The notes under the pieces are model-generated. The model saw nothing but the letters and a program-made list of their open reading frames with translations. It ran no database searches and was not told the origin of the DNA. Of a DNA stretch of 64,000 nucleotides, positions 25,765-32,999 are shown in pieces. Numbering within the stretch: the stretch's first letter is position 1; every line of letters begins with the position of its first letter. The translations under genes were made by a program, and so were the position numbers. Source of the DNA: an uncultured bacterium (GTDB lineage: Bacteria > Verrucomicrobiota > Kiritimatiellia > RFP12 > UBA1067); contig CADCCQ010000010.1 in the NCBI GenBank assembly GCA_902799955.1, forward strand, positions 1-64,000. The letters run 5' to 3'.

Positions 25765-27165
25765 ATGGGCGTGGCATTTCAGGCGGGAAACGACGAATCC
25801 GGCGGGCGTGAAGCCCGGTGCGGCAGTTGGCGGCTTCTGAACGAGGTGGGACGCGGCGCATACGGTTCCGTCCATCTCGCGGAAGGGCCGGACGGCCGGC
25901 GCGCGGCGGTGAAGGTCTGCCGCCGCGACGCCGTCGGCGACGAGCGCTACGAGCGCGAACTGCGCGGCGCCAAGCTGTACAGGGCGATCCCTCCGCAGGA
26001 GGGGCTTGTCCGCATGATGGACCTTGCCGAGGCGGACTGGGGCTTCTACACGGTGATGGATCTCGCGGACGACGAATTTGGCGGGCCGCAGGATTCGAAG
26101 TCGGGCTATCGTCCGAAGACGCTCGCGCGCGTAATCGAGGGCGAGAAGGCGCTGCCGCTCAAGGAGTGCGTCAAGCTTGCCCTGTCGCTCGCGAACGGAC
26201 TCGCCGCGCTTCAGCGCCACCACCTCCTACACCGCGACATAAAGCCCGCGAACGTGCTGTATGTCGGCGGCAGGCCCGTCCTTTCCGACCCGGGGCTTCT
26301 CGTCGAGGAATCTGCGGCGGCATCGCTCGTCGGCACGCCGGGGTACGTCCCGCCGGAGAGGTTCACCGACGCCTCCAGCGACATCTACAGCCTGGGCCTC
26401 ACGCTCAAGGCGGCGAGTTTCGGGAGGCGCGTCGAGGACCTCGACAAGGGACCGTCTGTAGAGGCCGATACTGGGGCTGCCTTCTTCCCCGCATGGTGGC
26501 GCATCCTCAACAAGGCTACGGACCAGACGCCATCGCGCCGCTACCAGTCCGCCAAGGCGCTGCTGAAGGACTTGAGGATTTTGAGAATGAGGATTGCGCT
26601 GGCGGCGACTGTCTGGTCATGGGGCGGGAAAATCGCAATAGCGCTGCTTGTGCTTGCGCTCATTGTGACTTCAACTATGAGTAGTGTGCGACAACTTGCC
26701 TTGAAGAGGGAGATTGTCCAGCAGAAGGAGCAGATTGCGCCACTCAAGAAGTTCAAGACTGACACTGAGGAGATGATGGAGAGATCGCGCCAGGAGGCTC
26801 TTTGGGGCATTTATTGCACCGATTTCACAAAAATAGGTGGAATAGAATCTCCGCTGACGAGGCATAAGCGTAATCTTGCCACAATCGAGGCCGTTGATAA
26901 GGTCAAGGCTGCGAAATTCCGATCACTGCTAGACAAGTTGGAAGAACTTGTCGCAAAAGAGAACGCACTACATCAGTCTATTGTTCAATTGCGCAAGGTT
27001 GCTGAAGAAAAGAAAAAGAAAGGCATTTACATTACGGAAGAGTTTTATCAGGCCGAAGAAATCTACAAAGAGAAATCCCAACTCAATAAAACGAAGGCGA
27101 AACCTCTTGAAGACGAACTGAAGGCCATGTGGGAAGATTTTAAGGCGGGGGGAAAAAGTAAGTGA
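25765..27165 (+). CDS. Membrane-anchored Ser/Thr protein kinase
   Basis: Hanks-type kinase of 466 residues. The kinase domain (about 20-270) has the glycine loop VGRGAYGSV, AVKVC (Lys), HRDIKPANVL (catalytic loop) and PGYVPPERF. The metal-binding motif reads DPG instead of DFG. One membrane helix (about 290-310) follows, then an extracytoplasmic coiled coil to the end with no known sensor domain. The base composition falls toward A+T in the last 600 bases. It is followed by an ECF sigma gene that overlaps by four bases. Kinase and sigma pairs of this kind are frequent in Planctomycetes and Verrucomicrobia. No strong ribosome site precedes the ATG. Confidence 0.85.
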   Translation: MGVAFQAGNDESGGREARCGSWRLLNEVGRGAYGSVHLAEGPDGRRAAVKVCRRDAVGDERYERELRGAKLYRAIPPQEGLVRMMDLAEADWGFYTVMDLADDEFGGPQDSKSGYRPKTLARVIEGEKALPLKECVKLALSLANGLAALQRHHLLHRDIKPANVLYVGGRPVLSDPGLLVEESAAASLVGTPGYVPPERFTDASSDIYSLGLTLKAASFGRRVEDLDKGPSVEADTGAAFFPAWWRILNKATDQTPSRRYQSAKALLKDLRILRMRIALAATVWSWGGKIAIALLVLALIVTSTMSSVRQLALKREIVQQKEQIAPLKKFKTDTEEMMERSRQEALWGIYCTDFTKIGGIESPLTRHKRNLATIEAVDKVKAAKFRSLLDKLEELVAKENALHQSIVQLRKVAEEKKKKGIYITEEFYQAEEIYKEKSQLNKTKAKPLEDELKAMWEDFKAGGKSK

Positions 27166-27794
27166 CATACAGATACTTCAACAACGAATCGACGCGCTCC
27201 AGCGTGCTGAGGGCGGTAGCGGATACGCAGAACGAGGCCGCGTGGCGGCGGTTCTTCGACCTATATGCGGGGTTCATCTACTCGATTGCGCGCTCGAAGT
27301 GCATGGGCGACACGGATGCGGACGACATCGTCCAGGTAGTGTTCGCCGACCTCGTGCGGACTCTTCCGACGTTCAAGTATGACAGAACGAAGGGTAAGTT
27401 CAGGTCGTACCTCTCCGGACTCGTCCACTGGCGCGTCATGGACAGGCTGAAAGCGGGCAAGCGCGATGCGGACATAAAGGCGGCTTTCTGTGACGAATCG
27501 AAGACTGCGGCATCTTCCCCTGGCGACGACGGTTTTGCCGAACGCGAATGGCAGGCCGCCGCGCTGGAGGAGGCGCTTCGCCGAATCAAGCCCGATGTCC
27601 GCCCCGAGCATTACGCGGCGTTCGTCGCGAGCGCGGTGGAAGGGCAGGATACGGAATCCGTCATGCGGCTCTACGGCCTCACCAGCGACAACCTGTACCA
27701 GATCCGCAAACGCCTCACAGAGAGGCTTCGCGAGACTGTGGCGGCGGTCCTTGCAGAAATGGACGCGCCCGATGCGCCTGGTCCTCGGCCTTGA
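27162..27794 (+). CDS. ECF-type RNA polymerase sigma factor
   Basis: 210 residues with region 2 at about 30-95 (FFDLYAGFIYSIARSKCMGDTDADDIVQVVFADLVRTLPTFKYD) and region 4 at about 145-200 (SVMRLYGLTSDNLYQIRKRLTERL). The GTG start overlaps the stop of the kinase gene (GTGA), so the two proteins are made together. The likely partner is that kinase, which may act on the sigma factor or its anti-sigma factor; the target promoters are not visible. Its last 80 bases overlap the convergent ATP-grasp gene. Confidence 0.85.
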   Translation: MTYRYFNNESTRSSVLRAVADTQNEAAWRRFFDLYAGFIYSIARSKCMGDTDADDIVQVVFADLVRTLPTFKYDRTKGKFRSYLSGLVHWRVMDRLKAGKRDADIKAAFCDESKTAASSPGDDGFAEREWQAAALEEALRRIKPDVRPEHYAAFVASAVEGQDTESVMRLYGLTSDNLYQIRKRLTERLRETVAAVLAEMDAPDAPGPRP

Positions 27795-28683
27795 TCGCAT
27801 TTGCGACCATTGACACAAGGCCGTGCTCGTTCTTCTCGTCGAGCCACGCCCACTGTCCGTTGGGATTCAGTTCTAGGAACCAAAGCTCTCCGTCCTTGCG
27901 GATGAAGTCGAAGCGTCCGAATCTGTAGCCGGTTTCGTCCATGAAACCCTTAATGGCGCGTTCGTCGGCGGTAGAGAGTTCGCATCGCGGCCAGGGTGCC
28001 GAGTTTGAGAAGATCGACTTGCGGGAATCTTCTCCGTCGAACGAGTCGCGCGGCGCACTCGCCGCGTAGGTTTTGCCGTCGATGTAGACGACGGTCATTT
28101 CTTCCTCTCCGTCTATGCGCTTTTGCAGGAACCATGGATAACTGAGGTCGAGCGCGGAGGGATCAACCTCTTTGACGAAGAATATCTTGTCTTGTCCAAT
28201 TGGCGTCGCGGTCATTGATTTGGCGACCCATCTGCCGAGTTTGAGTTCTTCTGGAAGTTCGCCATGGAAGAAGTGCCATGGCGCGACGCGAAAGTATTTC
28301 TCGGCAGCAAGCAATTGGCGCAGTTTGCCGTACTTGTTGTCCTGGCAACGGACGAGCGCGACCAATCCCCGGTGCTGGCATTCGCGGAAAAGATCTTTGA
28401 ACAATTCATTTGTTTCCTCACGTCGCCAATTTTCAAGGCATCCGAATCTGGGTACGTCGATGAAGGTTGTATACAAGGGTTTACGAAGATAAAACGCCGT
28501 GAGGGACTTGTCGGAAATCTCCTTGTCGGCAACTTTGTTGGAGATGCGGAACCCACCACGGTGAAAGTCCCATGTGAAGTCACCGGGTTCGTCGATGTTG
28601 AATCTCAGAACATCGCCTTTATTCAATTCCCTCATGACGATATCGGTAGTTGCGTCTTGGCTGCAGGTGGCGATGAGTATCAT
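27715..28683 (-). CDS. ATP-grasp peptide ligase, graspetide (MvdD/GwsG-like) type
   Basis: 322 residues. The N-terminus (MILIATCSQDATTDIVMREL, then VLRFNIDEPGDFTWDFHRGGFRISN) matches the pre-ATP-grasp domain of microviridin-type ligases. The central part has the ATP-binding Lys pair (WVAKSM) and FLQKRIDGEEEMTVVYIDGKTYAAS, and the C-terminal end has the metal-binding motif LWFLELNPNGQW (E and N). Such ligases form ester or amide bonds between Thr/Ser/Lys and Asp/Glu side chains of a precursor. A 45-residue precursor and an exporter lie upstream. AGGA stands eight bases before the ATG. The last 20 codons run into the sigma factor gene. Confidence 0.8.
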   Translation of the reverse strand: MILIATCSQDATTDIVMRELNKGDVLRFNIDEPGDFTWDFHRGGFRISNKVADKEISDKSLTAFYLRKPLYTTFIDVPRFGCLENWRREETNELFKDLFRECQHRGLVALVRCQDNKYGKLRQLLAAEKYFRVAPWHFFHGELPEELKLGRWVAKSMTATPIGQDKIFFVKEVDPSALDLSYPWFLQKRIDGEEEMTVVYIDGKTYAASAPRDSFDGEDSRKSIFSNSAPWPRCELSTADERAIKGFMDETGYRFGRFDFIRKDGELWFLELNPNGQWAWLDEKNEHGLVSMVANAIKAEDQAHRARPFLQGPPPQSREASL

Positions 28684-28720
28684 GGTAACAATCCTGTCGG
28701 ATTCGCTGGTTTAAGGACTA

Positions 28721-28740
28721 GGGGCTAGCGAACTAGCCCC
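28721..28740 (-). promoter_or_regulatory. Hairpin between precursor and ligase genes
   Basis: A perfect 8-base stem GGGGCTAG/CTAGCCCC encloses a TTCG loop on the minus strand. No T-run follows, so it is not a normal terminator; partial read-through or mRNA protection would favour precursor over ligase. Confidence 0.6.
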
Positions 28741-28765
28741 CAGCGCTGTTGGAATGATTTTTGAC

Positions 28766-28903
28766 TCAGCCCCAGGAGGACCAGTCATCTATGGTCAAAG
28801 TCCCACCGACGTAGCTTTGCGTGCCTGTCATTGTAGACGTGATGTCTCCGCTGTTCGATGGTTGCAGGCCTGCGATGTCGGTCGCTATATCATTTGGTGT
28901 CAT
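28766..28903 (-). CDS. Putative RiPP precursor peptide with double-glycine leader
   Basis: A 45-residue peptide: leader MTPNDIATDIAGLQPSNSGD continuing to SYVGG, core TLTIDDWSSWG. The leader has the double-Gly type ending and the core has Thr, Ser and Asp residues suited for side-chain ester formation, plus two Trp. AAAGGAA lies 11 bases before the ATG. It sits between an ATP-grasp ligase and an ABC transporter on the same strand. No database family is recognised; the cleavage site and the modified residues are inference. The gene is easy to miss because of its size. Confidence 0.7.
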   Translation of the reverse strand: MTPNDIATDIAGLQPSNSGDITSTMTGTQSYVGGTLTIDDWSSWG

Positions 28904-28927
28904 TTTTCTGTTTTTCCTTTCTTGTTT

Positions 28928-28939
28928 TTGGTTAACCAA
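28928..28939. promoter_or_regulatory. 12-bp palindrome TTGGTTAACCAA upstream of the precursor
   Basis: A perfect palindrome 25 bases before the precursor start. It could bind a regulator or be chance; the local sequence is A+T-rich. Confidence 0.35.
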
Positions 28940-28980
28940 ATGCAACGGACACCCGTCCGATGCACAATCGTATACGACGG

Positions 28981-30654
28981 TCAATTCATAATCTGACAAA
29001 ATATTTTCTCGTCGCAGAGGTCTATCATCGCCGGGTCGTGGCTGACTACGAGGACGATGCGTCCTGGAGCAAGTTTGCGGATTAGTTTCCCGAAGGCGGT
29101 GCGGGCGTCCGCGTCGAGATGGTTCGTGACCTCGTCCAGCACGAGGAGGCCAGGTCTGCGCACGAGCGCGCGGGCGATTGCAAGACGCTGCATTTCCCCG
29201 CCCGAAAGGGACTGTCCCCACAGCCCTACGCGCGTGTCGAGCCCGTCCGGCAGCCTCTTTACGACTTCGTCAAGTCCGCTTAGCGCAATGGCCTCGTCTA
29301 TGTCGTCTTTGGTGAACATTGGGTCGCGCAGGGTTATGTTGTCGCGCACCGTGCCTGTGACGAGGAGGCTGTCCTGGAATACGATCCCGATTTCGCGCCT
29401 GAAGAACGCGGCGTCAAGCGCCGACATCGGCGTCCCGTTGACGAGGATTTCGCCGGACTGCGGTTCAAGCGTGTTTGTGGCCAGCCTTAGGAGCGTCGTC
29501 TTCCCGGTGCCGTTGGCCCCGACCAGTGCGACGACCCTGCCGGCCAGGAAGGTCGCTGAGAAGCCGTTTACCACTGGTTTCCCGGCGTTTGCGCCTGGAT
29601 AGGCGAAAGAAACGTCACGGAACTCTATGCGCTCTATGGCCTTGATTTTGCATTCGCCTCGTTCTGGCGGCGCATACGAGAGTATCTCGCCGAGCGAATC
29701 GACTCCTTCGCGCAAGGTCGCCGCCTCTGGAAGGAGTGCCACAACCCCCTGTACGGACTGCATTGCCGTCATGAACAGCATCTGGTAGACGACCACGTCG
29801 CCGACGGGAATCGCGCCTTTCGCTGCGAGGGAACCGGCGACGCCGAGAACCGCGATTTCCCCGACGACAAGTATTGCGCCGAGGAGTGCGCCGAAGACGA
29901 CCATGAGGCGGTCCAGTGCGCAGTTGCCGTCCTTGAGGTTGCGCATAGACTGCCGGGGGGCGTCGGCAAAGCGCCGCTCCGCGTCGAGTGCGCGGAGGAA
30001 GGGCAGGGTGCGGAAGAAGTCGAAGAGGGAGGCGAAGGCTCCGTCGCTTTGCTTGCGTACGGCATGGGAGTTGTCTGCGAAGCGTCTGGCGAAGGGGATG
30101 AAGAGGGCGATGCAGAGCGGGATGAACGCCATGAAGGAGAAGCATAGCGCGGACGAGCGCGAATGCAGGGCGAATCCTGCGGCGACCATCGTGACGACGG
30201 CGACGACAATGCGCGGGTAGAGTCCGCCCACGAACCCGCCGACCGCGTAGATGTCCCGCGTCAGCTTGGCGACTAGCGACCCGTCGGCTAGGGTCGATAG
30301 CCTTGAAGGGGGGAAGCCCATGACGGCGTCCAGGACCTTCTCTTGCAGGCCCAGCTCGATTTTCCTTTCGCAGACCTGGATCAGCCGTTGCAGGCAGGGC
30401 GTCATCGCGGCTCGGACGAGCAGCAGCGCGGCGAGCGCAAAGAAGGGGTGTGTCGCAGGCTGTTCCGCGACAAGAGCGTCGATGAAACGCCCCGTTGCGA
30501 ACGGCACTGCTATGCCGGCGGCGGTCTGCACGACAAGAAGCGGGGCGTGTACGAAAGCGATGACAGGGGTGGAAAGGAGCAACGAGGCGAGAAACCGTAT
30601 CCGCCCGATCTCCGCCCCCTGTTTTCCGATGTTCAACTTTGAGATTCTGTCCAT
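28981..30654 (-). CDS. ABC transporter, fused membrane and ATPase domains
   Basis: 557 residues: six membrane helices in the first 330, then an ATPase domain with Walker A GANGTGKTT, signature LSGGEMQRLAIARAL, Walker B LLVLDE and switch VVSHD. This is a half-transporter exporter that works as a homodimer. It lacks the C39 peptidase domain, so another protease must cut the double-Gly leader if it exports the adjacent precursor. Position and orientation (78 bases ahead of the precursor gene) suggest it exports the finished peptide. The ATG at 30654 has only a weak purine site. Confidence 0.85.
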   Translation of the reverse strand: MDRISKLNIGKQGAEIGRIRFLASLLLSTPVIAFVHAPLLVVQTAAGIAVPFATGRFIDALVAEQPATHPFFALAALLLVRAAMTPCLQRLIQVCERKIELGLQEKVLDAVMGFPPSRLSTLADGSLVAKLTRDIYAVGGFVGGLYPRIVVAVVTMVAAGFALHSRSSALCFSFMAFIPLCIALFIPFARRFADNSHAVRKQSDGAFASLFDFFRTLPFLRALDAERRFADAPRQSMRNLKDGNCALDRLMVVFGALLGAILVVGEIAVLGVAGSLAAKGAIPVGDVVVYQMLFMTAMQSVQGVVALLPEAATLREGVDSLGEILSYAPPERGECKIKAIERIEFRDVSFAYPGANAGKPVVNGFSATFLAGRVVALVGANGTGKTTLLRLATNTLEPQSGEILVNGTPMSALDAAFFRREIGIVFQDSLLVTGTVRDNITLRDPMFTKDDIDEAIALSGLDEVVKRLPDGLDTRVGLWGQSLSGGEMQRLAIARALVRRPGLLVLDEVTNHLDADARTAFGKLIRKLAPGRIVLVVSHDPAMIDLCDEKIFCQIMN

Positions 30655-30744
30655 ATTCTACTTCTAACATACGACGAGTTTTCGGAAATCTGACAAACGG
30701 AGCCCGACAAGAATCGCGCCTTGCTGCCCTTGAGAGTATATTTG

Positions 30745-30838
30745 CTTGAAAATCGCATTTGTCATTTTCAAGTAAGTTTTACTGCATTGTATGGCTGAAA
30801 AATTTACTTGAAAATCGCATTTGTCATTTTCAAGTAAA
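30745..30838. repeat. Two copies of a palindromic 31-bp repeat
   Basis: CTTGAAAATCGCATTTGTC followed by ATTTTCAAGTAA occurs twice, 61 bases apart. The second copy is a 13-base perfect inverted repeat (30803-30815 with 30826-30838) around CGCATTTGTC. The function is unknown; it precedes the ATPase remnant. Confidence 0.8.
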
Positions 30839-30855
30839 TTTGCGATTGCATCTAA

Positions 30856-31209
30856 AACGATCTGTTCCCGTATCTGGGAATAGACAAGTCACTTGTCCTA
30901 TCGGCGTTTCCATACGTTCAAACGCCAACGAAGCGTCATCGCGGATGCCAGATTGACCTCCTCGTCCAGACCCAGCGCACGCTTATTGTAGTTGAAATCA
31001 AGCGATGCAAGGAGATTGGATACGAAGTTGTAGACGACGTTTCCGAGAAGATCAAACGCCTTGACTACGACAAGACGCTGTCCGTACGCACCGCGCTGGT
31101 ATATGATGGGCGGCTTTCGCCGCGCGTGGAGGCGGACCACTTCTTCGACTTTGTAATTCCCGCCGACTGGCTCTTTGGTGTGAACTGCATTAGTGTCCGC
31201 AGAGGTTGA
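30856..31209 (+). pseudogene. C-terminal remnant of an AAA-family ATPase with nuclease-like domain
   Basis: The frame lacks a start codon (a stop lies just before it at 30853). It translates to LFPYLGIDKSLVLS, then RHRGCQIDLLVQTQRTLIVV and EIKRCKEIGYEVVDDVSEKI, ending at 31209. This is the well-known C-terminal part of the 'AAA ATPase, PD-(D/E)XK nuclease-like' proteins of gut bacteria, with the motif QIDLLVQT...VVEIKR. The ATPase part and the N-terminus are missing, so it is a degraded copy. It lies between the RiPP exporter and the sugar kinase genes. Confidence 0.75.
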
Positions 31210-31297
31210 TGGCAGAAGTGCGTTTACTTCTGTAATCGGATTGCAAGGGCAGATGAATGTTCATGGAACGGGAGATGCATTAGCCTTCCGTTTATGG

Positions 31298-31303
31298 TAT
31301 AAT
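31298..31303 (+). promoter_or_regulatory. Upstream TATAAT box of a tandem promoter pair
   Basis: TTTATGGTATAAT, 41 bases before the second box at 31339. It gives a possible second start site for the sugar kinase transcript. Confidence 0.5.
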
Positions 31304-31327
31304 ACCTGTATGTGCGCGACAACAATA

Positions 31328-31344
31328 TTTTGTTGTGGTATAAT
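31328..31344 (+). promoter_or_regulatory. Promoter of the xylB-like gene
   Basis: Exact TTTTGTTGTGGTATAAT, with GCGACA 17 bases before the -10 box as the likely -35. The gene starts 36 bases after the -10 box. Confidence 0.75.
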
Positions 31345-31379
31345 TTATAGGCAACCCGATGACGGGGAAGGAGAGGCGA

Positions 31380-32840
31380 ATGTACACACTTGGAATAGAC
31401 TCCAGCACGCAGGGGGTGAAGGCCCTCGTATACGACGCCGAGGCCGGCAAGGCCGTGGCGTCGGCTTCCGTCAACTTCGGCAGGGACCTGCCGGAATACG
31501 GCTGCCCCGACGGCTTTCTGACGAACGCCGACGCGGCGGTGCGCCAGGCCGACCCTGTGATGTGGGCCGCCGCGCTCGACATGGTCCTCGCAAGGCTCCA
31601 GTCGCAGTTCGACACGTCGAAGATCGACGCCATCGGCGGCGACGGGCAGCAGCACGGCTCCGTCTACCTGAACGGCAAGTGGGAGGCTGCCCTCGCGGGC
31701 CTCGCGTCGGCCGCGCAGGCGCCCGCCAGCCTCCCCGAGGCGCTCGCCGGCGCGCTGGCGCGTCCGGTCGCGCCGATATGGATGGACTCCTCCACCCACG
31801 CGCAGGTCGCGGCGCTCGACGCCAGGTTCGGCGACGCGCTCCGTGCCCGCACCGGTTCCCCTGCGATCGAGCGCTTCACGGGCCCGCAGATCATGAAGTT
31901 CGCCGCGGACGACCCCGACGCGTTCGCCGCCACCAGGCGCATCCACCTCGTTAGCTCCTTCATCTGTTCGCTCCTCATTGGCGCGGACGCGCCGATCGAC
32001 GTGGGCGACGGCGCGGGGATGAACCTCCTCGACCTCTCCAGCTGCCGCTGGGACGAGGAGATATGCGGCTTCATATCGCCGGCTCTCGCCGCGAAGCTCC
32101 CCGCCGTCGGCAACGGCCGCGCAGGCGCCCTCGCCCCGTACTTCGCGAAGTACGGACTGAGGCCGGGGATCCCCGTCGCCGCGTTCACCGGCGACAACCC
32201 CGCGTCCCTCGTCGGCGTCGGCGCGGACAGGCCCGGGGTCGCGGTCATGTCGCTCGGCACTAGCGACACGTTCTTCGCCGCCATGCCGACGTTCAGGACC
32301 GACCCCGACGGCTTCGGCCACGTATTCGGGAATCCGTCAGGCGGCTTCATGTCGCTCGCCTGCTTCAAGAACGGCTCTCTCGCCCGCGAGAAGGTGCGCG
32401 CCATGGTCGGCTGCGGATACGACTTCTTCGACGAAGGAGCGTTTGAGCAGGCCGGCGGCTGCGGCCTCAGGGCGTTCCCGTACTTCGAGGAGGAGATAAC
32501 CCCGATCCACCCGGCGACGGGCATCGAGGCGGACTTCGACTGGAACGCGGCGAGCGACGCGGAGAAGGTCGTGTCGGTCGTGCGCGGACAGATCCTCAAC
32601 ATGTTCGAGCGCACGCGCTGGATCGGCGCGTTCGACGTCATCCGCGTCACGGGCGGCGCCAGCCGCTCGAAGGGGATCCGCGACACGATAGCGTCGGTCT
32701 TCGGCGCGAAGGTGGAGACGCTGGAGGTGCCGGACTCCGCCGCGATGGGCGGAGCCATCCTCGCGTCGAGGCTGCTGGCGTATTCAAGGAAGATCGAATC
32801 ACAGATAGGCCCAATGCCCGCGCTTCGCACGGGAATGTAA
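31380..32840 (+). CDS. xylB: Xylulokinase-like FGGY carbohydrate kinase
   Basis: Phosphorylates a pentulose, most likely D-xylulose, using ATP. The 486 residues show the FGGY layout: GIDSSTQGVKALVYD (phosphate loop), GGDGQQHGSVYL, VGTSDTFFAAMP-like adenosine-side motif VMSLGTSDT, and RVTGGASRSKGIRDTIASVFG with the C-terminal Ala-rich helix. The length agrees with XylB. I start at 31380 since GGAGAGG precedes it; an ATG seven codons upstream lacks a ribosome site. Xylose isomerase is not present. It is first of a local group of pentose genes. Confidence 0.8.
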   Translation: MYTLGIDSSTQGVKALVYDAEAGKAVASASVNFGRDLPEYGCPDGFLTNADAAVRQADPVMWAAALDMVLARLQSQFDTSKIDAIGGDGQQHGSVYLNGKWEAALAGLASAAQAPASLPEALAGALARPVAPIWMDSSTHAQVAALDARFGDALRARTGSPAIERFTGPQIMKFAADDPDAFAATRRIHLVSSFICSLLIGADAPIDVGDGAGMNLLDLSSCRWDEEICGFISPALAAKLPAVGNGRAGALAPYFAKYGLRPGIPVAAFTGDNPASLVGVGADRPGVAVMSLGTSDTFFAAMPTFRTDPDGFGHVFGNPSGGFMSLACFKNGSLAREKVRAMVGCGYDFFDEGAFEQAGGCGLRAFPYFEEEITPIHPATGIEADFDWNAASDAEKVVSVVRGQILNMFERTRWIGAFDVIRVTGGASRSKGIRDTIASVFGAKVETLEVPDSAAMGGAILASRLLAYSRKIESQIGPMPALRTGM

Positions 32841-32999
32841 ATGAAGATAAGTTCTGCTGGATTGGCATGAAAACAACATTGACAACTTTTTACGGCGGAC
32901 AACATGCCCGCCGAATCAAGAACGCCGCGAGGTTTCGCGGCGGGAAAGAGGATGTTGTCTTTGTTGTTTCCAATAAAATAGGCAAGGAGGGATGAAGAC

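Noticed and set aside
28766-29221. Longer reading of the precursor frame (151 codons)
   Set aside because: The upstream part overlaps the exporter gene and has no ribosome site. The internal ATG with AAAGGAA gives a compact 45-residue peptide ending in a double-Gly leader plus core.
30745-30838. Two-repeat CRISPR array
   Set aside because: Spacing (31-base repeats with about 30 bases between) looks right, but there are only two copies, the repeat is an almost complete palindrome, and no cas gene is in the window.
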